A DNA stretch of 64,000 bases from Arthrobacter sp. ERGS1:01 (GTDB lineage Bacteria; Actinomycetota; Actinomycetes; Actinomycetales; Micrococcaceae): assembly GCF_001281315.1 (NCBI RefSeq), contig NZ_CP012479.1, positions 3,658,001 to 3,722,000 on the forward strand. The letters are read 5' to 3'. A program made the translations under genes and the position numbers. Positions within the stretch are counted from its first letter, which is position 1. Each line of letters starts with the position of its first letter. Positions 36,277 through 44,719 of the stretch are shown piece by piece. Under the pieces are notes generated by a model. It had not been told where the DNA came from and did no database searches. It was given only the letters and a program-made list of their open reading frames with translations.

Positions 36277-36357
36277 TTGAGGGCCCAGATAATCCGCCCA
36301 AAGACGTTGAGAGCCCAGATAATCCTGGGGATTATCTGGGCTCTCAACGTCTTTGGG
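36277..36357. terminator. 29-bp perfect stem-loop with extra repeated arm (ykoEDC terminator)
   Basis: Arms 36297-36325 and 36329-36357 are exact complements around TGG. A further copy of half of the arm, TTGAGGGCCCAGATAATCC, precedes it at 36277-36295. It lies between the ykoC stop and the binding-protein promoter. Confidence 0.7.
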
Positions 36358-36382
36358 GGTGAGGTGTCCCTTCAGCAGGAGG

Positions 36383-37180
36383 TCAGCCCAGCACGGGGTT
36401 CCAACTGCCCAGTGCGACGGCGGCACCCACCGCAGCCGCGGCGATCACCACTCCCCCGGCCACGACGGCAAGGTCCCGGGGCGCGAACGTCGATTCCCGG
36501 GCCCAGGTACGCGGACCGGCGCCAAAGCCCTTGGCCTCCATGGTGACGGCCAGCCGGGAAGCCCGGCGGATGGCCTGGACCAGCAGTGCCATGGACTGGC
36601 CCAGCGAGGCCTTTAGGCCGCTGAGGAAACCCGGCTCGCCACCCACGCCGCGGGCGCGCCGGGCCATGCCCAGGGTCTGCCATTCGGCCACGAGCAACCC
36701 CACCAGGCGCATGGCGGCCAGCGCCCCGAGCACGAAGCGATGTGGAAGGCGCAGCTTTTGCGCCAATGCGTCGGCCAGGTCGGTGGGGTCCGTGCTGGCC
36801 AGCACCATGATGCCGGGCAGCGCAATCGCCAGGCCTCGCAGGGTGATCGCAATACCCGCCGCCACGGAACCGCTGGTAAATGTCACCGGACCCAGGGCCA
36901 GCAGCATTTCGCCCGTCTTCGGAGCCAGCAGCGCCGTCCCGTAACCGCCAACGATCGCCGCGAACAAGATGGGCCAGCCGCGGCGCAGGAGCGTCCGCAC
37001 GCCCAGTCCTGCCAGCGGCAGCAGCAGGCATTCAAGCACCAGCGCCACGGTGGCCGAGACCCAGTCGACGCTGACGAGCAGCACGACTGTCACGGCAATC
37101 CCGGCACCCAGTTTGGCGAGCGGGTTTGCCCCGGCAAGCCAGGCGGTGGACCGTGGGGCGGCCATGACGTCGACGCTCAT
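36383..37180 (-). CDS. ykoC: ECF transporter transmembrane component (EcfT/YkoC/CbiQ)
   Basis: Membrane subunit linking the S component to the ATPases, 265 aa, with about six helices. The coupling-helix region shows ARRARGVG and later EAKGFGAG, the two Ala-Arg-Gly-like motifs of EcfT (the second has Lys for Arg). ATG overlaps the ykoD stop by 4 nt (ATGA). Part of a TPP-riboswitch-controlled operon. Confidence 0.87.
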   Translation of the reverse strand: MSVDVMAAPRSTAWLAGANPLAKLGAGIAVTVVLLVSVDWVSATVALVLECLLLPLAGLGVRTLLRRGWPILFAAIVGGYGTALLAPKTGEMLLALGPVTFTSGSVAAGIAITLRGLAIALPGIMVLASTDPTDLADALAQKLRLPHRFVLGALAAMRLVGLLVAEWQTLGMARRARGVGGEPGFLSGLKASLGQSMALLVQAIRRASRLAVTMEAKGFGAGPRTWARESTFAPRDLAVVAGGVVIAAAAVGAAVALGSWNPVLG

Positions 37181-38754
37181 CGCTGCACCGCCTTGGCGTG
37201 CCGGGTCCCCGCAACGGGGCCCTCAACCAGGAGCTCGGAGGGATCCGCCCCGTCGGCGGCGTCGCCGAGCACCAGCCGATCGCCGCCCAAGACGCGGGTG
37301 AAGAGCTCGTCGTGGGTCACGGAGACCACGGCCGTGCCGGCGTCGAGCAGCTCGGTCAGCAGCGACGCGAGCTCGGCCCAGGTGTTGGCGTCCTGGCCAA
37401 AGGTAGGTTCGTCCAGGACCAGCACCTGCGGGCTTGCGGCCAGCACGGTGGCCACGGAGAGCCGGCGTTTTTCCCCGCCGGAGAGCGTGAATGGATTTGC
37501 GTCGGCCACGTGTTCCAACCGCAGCCGGGCCAGCAGATCATCCACCCCGTCGCCGCCACGGCCCAGCAGCCTCGGCGAGAACAGCAGTTCGTCGCGCACG
37601 CTGCCGGTGACAAATTGGTGTTCAGGCTCCTGGAATACGGTGCCGATCCGCTCAATCAGCTCCCGGCCCCGCCACTTCAGCGGCGAGCCACCGGCGCCGC
37701 GCGCCAGCAGTTCCGTTGCCGCCAGGTGGCCGCCCGCGGCGGGCAGCAAACCCGCCAGGGTCAGGGCCAGCGTGGACTTGCCGGCACCGTTGGGGCCCGT
37801 CACGCTCAGCGCCCGGCCGGCCGAAATCCGCACCGACGGGACGATTGCGGCGGGCGCGGCGGGGTGCCGCCGCCGGCTTTTGAGCCGTGAGACGGCGAGG
37901 TCCGAGGCCTCCAGCAGGAGCTGCGGACCGGCGTCGGACTTCTGTTGGGGCGCACGGGGGCGCGTGGCCGGCACGTGGCCGGGCACCCACACGCCGGCCG
38001 CGGCCAGCATGCCCGCGGCCTGGGCCAGGACGGTTTCGGGCGGGCCGTCCAGCAGCACGCCGCCCGGTTCTCCCGCGGCGGCCGGGGCCAGGACCACGAT
38101 CCTGTCCACCACGTCCAGCCAGACGGCGACCCGGTGCTCCACGACGACCAGGGTTGCCCCCGTCGCATCGAGGCTGCGGCGGACCGCGTCGCGGACCTCC
38201 ACCACACCGGCCGGGTCAAGGTTGGCCGTGGGTTCATCGAGCAGCAGCAGTCCGGGCTCCATGGCCAGCATGCCGGCCAGGCCCAGGCGCTGCTTTTGTC
38301 CGCCGGACAGGGCCGAACTGGGGTGGTCGAAGGGCAGTTTCAGCCCCACGGCGTCCAGCGCGGCCGGCACGCGGCGCCAAATTTCCTCCCGCGGCACGGC
38401 GAGGTTTTCGGCGCCGAAGGCGACGTCGTCGCCCACGCGGGAAAGCACCACCTGGGCGTCGGGGTCCTGCTGCATGAGCCCGGCACGGCCCCGTGACTCG
38501 GGCACGGGCCGGCCGTCGATGAGCAGGCTGCCGAACTCGTCGGCCTCCTCGTCGGCACCCAGCACCCCGGCCAGGGCGTGCAGAAGCGTTGACTTCCCGG
38601 CGCCCGAGGGGCCCAGCAGGAGCACGCGTTCGCCCGGGGCGATGTCCAGGTCAAGGTCGTGGATGGCCTTGTTGGCGCGGCCGGAGTGCTGCCAGCCCCA
38701 CCCCCTGGCCGTGATCCGTGCCGGAACTGCCCCGCGATGGTTCGCGGCTGGCAC
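37177..38754 (-). CDS. ykoD: ECF transporter duplicated ATPase (YkoD type)
   Basis: Two ABC ATPase domains in one chain (525 aa). Domain 1: LLLGPSGAGKSTLL, ALSGGQKQRLGLAG, LLLLDEPTANLDP. Domain 2: VTGPNGAGKSTLALT, LSGGEKRRLSVATV, VLVLDEPTFGQD. It powers uptake by the YkoE S component. Start GTG 38754 lies 2 nt after the ykoE stop; no strong Shine-Dalgarno is visible, so coupling is likely. The longer frame upstream overlaps ykoE and is not coding. Confidence 0.93.
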   Translation of the reverse strand: MPAANHRGAVPARITARGWGWQHSGRANKAIHDLDLDIAPGERVLLLGPSGAGKSTLLHALAGVLGADEEADEFGSLLIDGRPVPESRGRAGLMQQDPDAQVVLSRVGDDVAFGAENLAVPREEIWRRVPAALDAVGLKLPFDHPSSALSGGQKQRLGLAGMLAMEPGLLLLDEPTANLDPAGVVEVRDAVRRSLDATGATLVVVEHRVAVWLDVVDRIVVLAPAAAGEPGGVLLDGPPETVLAQAAGMLAAAGVWVPGHVPATRPRAPQQKSDAGPQLLLEASDLAVSRLKSRRRHPAAPAAIVPSVRISAGRALSVTGPNGAGKSTLALTLAGLLPAAGGHLAATELLARGAGGSPLKWRGRELIERIGTVFQEPEHQFVTGSVRDELLFSPRLLGRGGDGVDDLLARLRLEHVADANPFTLSGGEKRRLSVATVLAASPQVLVLDEPTFGQDANTWAELASLLTELLDAGTAVVSVTHDELFTRVLGGDRLVLGDAADGADPSELLVEGPVAGTRHAKAVQR

Positions 38755-38756
38755 GC

Positions 38757-39383
38757 TTACATCACCGGTTCGGTGGCGGCGCCGCGGGAGGGCAGGTTGG
38801 CCAGGGCTCCGGTGCGGGACAGTCCGCGGACGGCCAGCCAGGACAGTAGCCCGGCGATGACGGCGCCGGAGATGGCGGCCAGCACCACGTAGACGGCCTT
38901 CCAGCCGAACGCCCACTCCACGTTGTAGACGAGGGAGTCGTTCAGGCCCATGGCCACGCCGGCCAGTGCGCCGGCGAACAGGGCCACCGGCAGCGAGAAC
39001 TTGCGGTAGCGGAACAGCGCGAACGCTGCTTCCGCCCCGATGCCCTGGACCAGCCCGGACAGCAGTACGGTGAAGCCGAAGTGGGTGCCCAGCAGGCTTT
39101 CGACGACGGCCGCGACCAGTTCGCAATACAGGGCTGCGCCGGGTTTGCGGATCACCAGGCCGCCGATGACGCCGGCAATGAGCCAGCCGCCGCCGTACAG
39201 CCCGCCGAGGGGCGGGAAGGCGACCGTGACGGCGGCGATGACGCCGTAGCCGGCGGACCACAGCCAGAAGATGACGCCGACGGCGACGGCCAGTACCGAC
39301 GCCACCACGATGTCCACCACGCGCCAGGTGCTGGTGGGTGTTGCTTTGGGGTTTGCGGGCGCGCCCGCGAATGACTTGCTCAT
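38757..39383 (-). CDS. ykoE: ECF transporter S component, thiamine/HMP (YkoE)
   Basis: Substrate-binding membrane protein of 208 aa with about five to six helices; sequences such as GGGWLIAGVIGGLVIRKPGAALYCELVAA match the YkoE family. It is thought to take up thiamine or its hydroxymethylpyrimidine precursor. AGGAGG precedes the ATG (39381-39383). The TPP riboswitch upstream supports the substrate. Confidence 0.9.
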   Translation of the reverse strand: MSKSFAGAPANPKATPTSTWRVVDIVVASVLAVAVGVIFWLWSAGYGVIAAVTVAFPPLGGLYGGGWLIAGVIGGLVIRKPGAALYCELVAAVVESLLGTHFGFTVLLSGLVQGIGAEAAFALFRYRKFSLPVALFAGALAGVAMGLNDSLVYNVEWAFGWKAVYVVLAAISGAVIAGLLSWLAVRGLSRTGALANLPSRGAATEPVM

Positions 39384-39440
39384 GTGTCCTCCTTTGCAGG
39401 AGGGGCGGCCGCGGCGGTATTTCCGCGCAGCCGAAGAGAA

Positions 39441-39545
39441 CTCGACTCCCTTCGCCGGTACTAGCCGGAGCAGGTTCGAGGGTCTGCGGCGAACCGCACT
39501 CTCAGCGCCGGTACCCAAGGCGGGTAGACGCTCCCCTGTCGTGTT
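39441..39545 (-). ncRNA. TPP riboswitch (thi box)
   Basis: On the minus strand: ACAGGGGAGC, then GCGCTGAGAGTGCGG, ACCCTCGAACCTG, and CTAGTACCGGCGAAGGGAGT. These are the conserved blocks of the TPP aptamer in the right order. It lies 58 nt upstream of ykoE and would turn the operon off when thiamine pyrophosphate is plentiful. Confidence 0.95.
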
Positions 39546-39606
39546 GAATTGCGGCTTCAGTCTACAGCGAAGCCCCCTGCGGGGTGAATGGGCGTGGTCA
39601 CAAACG

Positions 39607-39646
39607 CCCAACGGGAGCCCACCATGACAGGTGGACTCCCGTTGGG
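39607..39646. terminator. Terminator stem-loop after GH84 gene
   Basis: Arms 39607-39623 and 39630-39646 pair at 16 of 17 positions with a 6-nt loop. It lies just after the GH84 stop and before the TPP riboswitch. Confidence 0.75.
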
Positions 39647-39697
39647 TACGCCCCGGACGCGGTCAGCGCCGGGCCGTTTTTGCCAGTACCGGCGCGC

Positions 39698-42600
39698 CTA
39701 GTGCTGGCGTGCCGAGCGGCGCCGGACCAGCAGCAGGCCGCCCAGCATCAGCAGCAGGGCGATGCCGCCGGCCGCACCCAGGCTGAAGCCGGTGCTGGCC
39801 AGGTTTCCACCGGCGGCAGGTGCCGTCGTGGTTGCCGCGGCGCTTGCCGGCGCCATGGAGGAGGCAGCGGCCGACGTCGTTGAGCTAGCCGAGGCCGTCG
39901 GGGCGGCGGACCCGCTCGGATCCATCGTCGCCGTTGCCGTCTTGCTCGGATCCGTCGTTGCCGTGGCCAAGCCAGTCGGGTCAGTGGTCGGCGTCGCCGT
40001 CTCGGAGGGATCCGTCGTCGGGTCGGTCGTCGGCGTCGCCGTGGGACCCGTGGTCGGGTCGGTCGTCGGCGTCGCCGTCTCGGTCGGTTCCGGTGCGGCG
40101 CCAATCAGCCGATCACTGCCCACCACGCCGGTGGTGCGCAGGCCCAGCTCGTAGATCACGGGCTTCTCAACGGCAGCCCGGGCCAGTGCCGGGGCCGCAG
40201 CTGCGGAAAACAGGATCCGCGCACCCGTGATTGAGTCCTGGGTCAGTGCCGCCTCCTGGAAGCTGAGCGAGGGGTCCAGCGTGCCCAGGGTGGTCCAGCC
40301 GTCGCCGGTCTGGACCTGGAGTTCGCCGGCGGCGTGGCCCACCACGACGATCGACTTGATGGCCTGGGCGCTCGGCAGCGTACGGGTCAGGTTTGAATCG
40401 GCAACGGGTGCCGTGGCCGCCTCGAATGCGGTGGAGATGTCGGCGTCGAAGGCGCTGGCCGGGCCGGTGCCGTTGGCGCCCGCGAGGTCGCTGCTCAGGT
40501 CGGTGATGACCGGGAACACCTGGAACTCGCGGACCTTGACCCACTGGCCGCCGGAGTTGACGGCCGCGGCCACCATGCGCACGTAGCGGGCCTGTACGGG
40601 GGTGGCGAAGCTTTGCTCGATGCGCGGCTTGGTGTCGAAGGTGCCGGCGGCAGTCCAGGCGGTGCCGTCCTCCGAGTACTCCACGCGGGCGTGGTAGATC
40701 ATGTCGCCGGTGGTGGTGTCCGAATCCGACTGCTGGATCAGGACCTTGCCCACCGTCTTCACGGAGCCCAGGTCCACCGTGACGGAGGAGCCCACGGCCG
40801 GCGGGGCGCTTGACCACCAGAGGCTGGCGGGGTCGCCGTCGGTCATCTTGTTGGCCGTATTGTTCGAGTAGGTGCCCAGCGAGGAGCTGGCCGTGGCCGC
40901 GTACTTGCCGGCGGCGGGCGCTGCCGTGACGTTCAACCAGGTGTTGTAGCGTGCCTGGGCGGCGTCAATGAACGTCTGGAAGACGCCGTCGCCCACGGAC
41001 GGGACGATGACGTTCTGGGCAATGCCGCCGTTTCCGTCAAGGTCGGGAACGGTGGCGGCCAGCGCCTGTGCCTTGGCGTCGCCGGCGGCCAGGACGGCGT
41101 CCGTGGCGACGGAGCCGTGGCCGGCCTTGATGCCCGTGAGCATGGTGATCTGCTTGTCCATGGCGTCGGCCCAGTGTGCGGCGGCGTCGATCCACGGCTT
41201 GGCGTCGTCGTAGAAACCCTTCATGGACATGGCGGACAGCGTTGCCGGGAGCGCCTTGATGACGGCCAGCCGGTCGGTCAGCGGCTTCATTCCGGCCGTG
41301 TTGCCGGCGTCGTACGCGGTCCAGAAGGCGGCGATGTCGGCGCTGAGGGCCGGTGCCGTCTGGGAGGTGGGGCGGTACGGCTTCCAGCTCTGGTTCAGGT
41401 CGACGAACACCTCAAGAGCGTTGCGCACGGCGGCGTCGGGGCCCGCAAGTTCGCTGATGATGGAGCTCTGCGTCGTGGCCGCGTTATAGGCGGGGCCGTT
41501 CCAGGAGTAGTCGGCAAAGCCGGCAAGATCGATCATGGAGGCGTAGGCCTCGATCATCGGGTTGGAGGTGATGCCGTCGATGTGCTTGTACAGGTTGGGG
41601 TCGCGGCCCTCCACCGGGTTCAGGAACAGGCGCCCGCGCTGGCCGTCGTTGACCGGCAGGTTGTCCCAGATGTACAGGTGGCTGGTGTTGTAGCTGACGG
41701 AGGCCTTCGTGACGGAGTCCTCGGTAATCTGGTCGGAGAAGACGCCTTCGCCGGTCCACTGGATCAGCACCGACTTGTCCACCATGAGGCCGAACTCGCC
41801 CTTATAGGGGTCGGCGCCGGAGCCGTTGTAGTTGGTGGGCACGGTCTGCAGCGGCTGGAGGTTGTTCGGCTTGATATAGCCGTTGACGATCCGGTTGAGG
41901 TAGAACGCCTGTGCGTCGGCCAGCTTCAGGAAGCCCGCCGCCTTGAACTTGTCAATGTCCGACTGGCACCGGAGGTTGAGCGGGATGTCGTCCAGGGCAA
42001 CGTAGAAGCTGCTCACGCCAATGGAGCGCAGCTGGTCGAACTTGGCCGTGGTCTTGGCATAGTCGTCGTCGCTGGAATAGCAGACGTCGTTGCCCGGGGA
42101 CAGTGCGAACGTGAAGTTCACGTGGTTGGCGTTGGCCGCGTCCACGAGTTCCTTCAGCTTGGCCAGTTCGGCGGGCGGGTACAGGTCCCGCCACTGGGAG
42201 CGCAGGTAGGGATCGTCCTTGGGCGTGTAGATGTAGGTGTTCATCTTGTGCTTGCCATAGAAGGCCAGCTGGTCCAGCCGGGCCTGGTGCGACCACGGGA
42301 TGCCGTAGAAGCCCTCGATGGCGCCGCGAATCGACATGAGCGGCCAGTCCTTGACCTTCATGGCGGGCACGACGCCGGACTTCACGGTCTGGCTCAGGCT
42401 CTGCACGGCGTAGTAGGTGCCAGTGGCGTCCTTGCCGTCCAGCACCAGTGAAGGCTTGCCGGAAACGGTTCCGGTGGCAATGACGTAGCCGTTGGCGGCC
42501 AGTGCGTCGGCATTGCCGGCGCCGACGGCGGTCAGGGCGGCGGGCAGGGCGGCGTTGTCCGCCGTCGTGCCCAGGAAAACGGTGGCGCCCGCCGGGTTGG

Positions 42601-42886
42601 CCGCGTCAACGAAGCTGGCCGTGCCGCCCGCCTTCGCGATGACCTGGGCCAGCAGGGCCTTGGCCGAGGCGTCGGTGCCGGCACCGGCCGCGACCTTGAC
42701 GGTCCCGGTCAGCGGGACGGGCACGCCGTCGGTGCTGATCTCCTGTGGTGCGGGCAGGATCTGTGGAACGGCCGGGGCGGCCTCCGCCGCCGGAAGGGAC
42801 TGCGGCGACAATGCCATCATCCCGCCCCCCGCAACGATCGCCAGGGCCAAGGCCCCGGTGGCCGCATTCTTGATGACACGCCTCAT
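39698..42886 (-). CDS. Secreted GH84 beta-N-acetylhexosaminidase with CBM32 and LASTG anchor
   Basis: Large surface enzyme (1062 aa). Signal peptide (1-37), an N-terminal GH20b-like beta domain, then the GH84 catalytic barrel with RGAIEGFYGIPWSH (188-201) and the catalytic pair D299-D300 in FYVALDDIP. A coagulation factor 5/8 C-type carbohydrate-binding module follows, then a Pro/Thr/Asp-rich repeat linker (multiple TDPT units), and LASTG (about 1029) plus helix and basic tail: an LAxTG class E sortase signal. It removes terminal GlcNAc from glycans or chitin-like substrates. ATG 42884-42886 precedes a proper signal peptide; the 13 extra upstream residues do not fit. Confidence 0.9.
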   Translation of the reverse strand: MRRVIKNAATGALALAIVAGGGMMALSPQSLPAAEAAPAVPQILPAPQEISTDGVPVPLTGTVKVAAGAGTDASAKALLAQVIAKAGGTASFVDAANPAGATVFLGTTADNAALPAALTAVGAGNADALAANGYVIATGTVSGKPSLVLDGKDATGTYYAVQSLSQTVKSGVVPAMKVKDWPLMSIRGAIEGFYGIPWSHQARLDQLAFYGKHKMNTYIYTPKDDPYLRSQWRDLYPPAELAKLKELVDAANANHVNFTFALSPGNDVCYSSDDDYAKTTAKFDQLRSIGVSSFYVALDDIPLNLRCQSDIDKFKAAGFLKLADAQAFYLNRIVNGYIKPNNLQPLQTVPTNYNGSGADPYKGEFGLMVDKSVLIQWTGEGVFSDQITEDSVTKASVSYNTSHLYIWDNLPVNDGQRGRLFLNPVEGRDPNLYKHIDGITSNPMIEAYASMIDLAGFADYSWNGPAYNAATTQSSIISELAGPDAAVRNALEVFVDLNQSWKPYRPTSQTAPALSADIAAFWTAYDAGNTAGMKPLTDRLAVIKALPATLSAMSMKGFYDDAKPWIDAAAHWADAMDKQITMLTGIKAGHGSVATDAVLAAGDAKAQALAATVPDLDGNGGIAQNVIVPSVGDGVFQTFIDAAQARYNTWLNVTAAPAAGKYAATASSSLGTYSNNTANKMTDGDPASLWWSSAPPAVGSSVTVDLGSVKTVGKVLIQQSDSDTTTGDMIYHARVEYSEDGTAWTAAGTFDTKPRIEQSFATPVQARYVRMVAAAVNSGGQWVKVREFQVFPVITDLSSDLAGANGTGPASAFDADISTAFEAATAPVADSNLTRTLPSAQAIKSIVVVGHAAGELQVQTGDGWTTLGTLDPSLSFQEAALTQDSITGARILFSAAAAPALARAAVEKPVIYELGLRTTGVVGSDRLIGAAPEPTETATPTTDPTTGPTATPTTDPTTDPSETATPTTDPTGLATATTDPSKTATATMDPSGSAAPTASASSTTSAAASSMAPASAAATTTAPAAGGNLASTGFSLGAAGGIALLLMLGGLLLVRRRSARQH

Positions 42887-43168
42887 GCTGCTGGTTCCCC
42901 TCAGTTGAAATGCAAGCGCCCGCACAGCTCGTGTTATGGATCACAAAATCGCGGGACAGTTGCTGCCACCCTAGTTACGCGGCAGTTAGTGCGTCAAATG
43001 ATTACGTTCCACTCAGAAACCTTCAATTGCGGCTGGCCGGAGGCGGCGGTCGGCGCGCAGCCACCTCCGAAAACACCCATCAGCCCGGTTGCCGAAGCCA
43101 CGCAAGCGGATAGGCTGGCAGCAGGAAACGCAGGGCCGGATCCGGCCGCGAAGCAAGGGGAGAAAACA

Positions 43169-43429
43169 GTGAATATTGTGTTCAAGTTGCTCGGCATGGG
43201 CGTCAGTCTCGGCGCCGGGTTCGTGGCCAGCAAGATCGTGGACACCGCGTGGGAAAAAAGTACCGGAAACAAGCCCCCCAAGGACGGTACCGACCTTGAG
43301 AACAGCCTGCGCTCGGCGCTGACGTTTGCCCTGGTCTCCTCGGCCGTGGCCGCCGTCATCCAGGTCCTGGCCGGGCGCACCACGCAAAAGGCGATCGCCC
43401 GCTTCAACCAGCACCCCGAAGAGGTCTAG
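43169..43429 (+). CDS. DUF4235 small membrane protein
   Basis: 86-aa protein with two hydrophobic spans (about 5-21, 52-68) and a polar loop WEKSTGNKPPKDG, characteristic of DUF4235. GTG at 43169 has AAGGGGAG 6 nt upstream. A plausible promoter (TTGCCG, 16 bp, TAGGCT) lies at 43089-43116. Its stop interlocks with that of mnhG (CTAG palindrome, 43426-43429). Function unknown. Confidence 0.8.
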   Translation: MNIVFKLLGMGVSLGAGFVASKIVDTAWEKSTGNKPPKDGTDLENSLRSALTFALVSSAVAAVIQVLAGRTTQKAIARFNQHPEEV

Positions 43430-43818
43430 CTGCCCCGCGTCCCGTGCGAAGGCGTCCCGTGCGGCGGGTCGACCGCCGCGGCCACCACGTCGTTGAGCTC
43501 GTCGACGCTGAGCAGTTCGGGGCGGCGGTGCTTGGTGCGGTAGCCGGCACGGCCCACCATGTGCGCCGAGACGGGCACCGTGAGCAGCTGGAACAGCCAG
43601 GCCACGAGCAGTACGGGCAGCAGCGACCACAGCCGCAACTGAAGGCCAACGGCCGTGAGCATCAGGAACAAGCCCAGCACCTGCGGCTTGGTGGCGGCGT
43701 GCATCCGGCTCATGAGGTCCGGGAACCGGAGCAGGCCGATCGCCGCGGCCAGGCTCATGAGCGAGCCCAGCACCAGGGCGACGCCGCTGAGGACATCGAG
43801 GATGCCGTCCACGCTCAT
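43426..43818 (-). CDS. mnhG: Na+/H+ antiporter subunit G
   Basis: Small subunit of the Mrp Na+/H+ antiporter, 130 aa, three helices. FPDLMSRMHAATKPQVLG is the MnhG/PhaG signature. Last gene of a six-gene operon with 4-nt overlaps throughout. Confidence 0.95.
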   Translation of the reverse strand: MSVDGILDVLSGVALVLGSLMSLAAAIGLLRFPDLMSRMHAATKPQVLGLFLMLTAVGLQLRLWSLLPVLLVAWLFQLLTVPVSAHMVGRAGYRTKHRRPELLSVDELNDVVAAAVDPPHGTPSHGTRGS

Positions 43819-44090
43819 GCCTCCTCCTTCCGATGCGCCACGAACCGTGCCACCGTGACCGAGCCAATGAAACCGATCACGCTCAACACCACCAACAGGG
43901 CCAGGTTGTCGGTGTGCCGGTTCAGGGCCATCTCGGTGGCCAGCGCCGCGCCAAAGATCGCCAGCAGGACGTCGGCGGCGATGACCCGGTCCAACAAGGA
44001 CGGCCCGGCCGCAATCCGGTAAATGGTGCCGGCCGCCGCCAGGGACAGCACGACGGCGACAATCACCACCACGATCTGCATGCCTGTCAT
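43815..44090 (-). CDS. mnhF: Na+/H+ antiporter subunit F
   Basis: 91 aa, three helices; YRIAAGPSLLDRVIAADVLLA matches the MrpF/PhaF core. Overlaps both neighbours by 4 nt. Confidence 0.95.
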   Translation of the reverse strand: MTGMQIVVVIVAVVLSLAAAGTIYRIAAGPSLLDRVIAADVLLAIFGAALATEMALNRHTDNLALLVVLSVIGFIGSVTVARFVAHRKEEA

Positions 44091-44719
44091 GACGCCTCCT
44101 TGCCGTTGGGGCCGCTAGTGCCGTTGATGGGACCAGTGCCGTTGCCGGGCCTGACGCCGGGTGCGGAGGATTCCGTCCGCAGCGCCGCCAGTTCGTCCCG
44201 GGTGCCCATGATGCGGATCAGCCTGGCTTCGATGTCCTGGATGCCGGCCCGCACCTTTGCCGAGTCCTCGGCGTTCTTCACGTTCAATGCGTGCACGTAC
44301 AGCGTTGAGGTGCCGCGGTCCACCTCCACCACGAGCGACCCCGGGATCAGCGACAACACGTGGCCCACGGCCGTCATCATCAAGTCCGAGGTGGTGCGCA
44401 GCGGCACAGCGATCACGGCGTTGCGGATCCGGGGGCCGCGGACGGCCGCCAGGTAGAACACCTGGACGCTGGCCACCGTGACCTCCTTCAGGAACCACAG
44501 CGCGAACACCACGGCCCGGGGAACGTTGAACCGGCCGCTCAGTTCCACCGGCGGAAGGTAGAACGCCGCGGATACACCCACGGCGATGAGGGCGCCAAAC
44601 ACGAGGTTGCCGAGGCTGAAGTCCTGCCACAGGGCGCCCCAGATAAAGATCAGCCAGATGATCAGCGGGAGCTTTTGCCATCGGCCCGAGCGGGTTGCGG
44701 GGCTGGTGCGTGCACTCAC
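44087..44719 (-). CDS. mnhE: Na+/H+ antiporter subunit E
   Basis: 210 aa with two N-terminal helices and a cytoplasmic domain containing VLSLIPGSLVVEVDRGTSTLYVHAL, typical of MrpE. The C-terminal tail is Pro/Gly-rich. The subunit supports stable expression of the complex. Confidence 0.94.
   Translation of the reverse strand: MSARTSPATRSGRWQKLPLIIWLIFIWGALWQDFSLGNLVFGALIAVGVSAAFYLPPVELSGRFNVPRAVVFALWFLKEVTVASVQVFYLAAVRGPRIRNAVIAVPLRTTSDLMMTAVGHVLSLIPGSLVVEVDRGTSTLYVHALNVKNAEDSAKVRAGIQDIEARLIRIMGTRDELAALRTESSAPGVRPGNGTGPINGTSGPNGKEAS

Noticed and set aside
38755..39261. Longer N-terminus of the YkoD ATPase
   Set aside because: It would overlap most of ykoE in another frame and shows no domain; GTG 38754 follows the ykoE stop directly.
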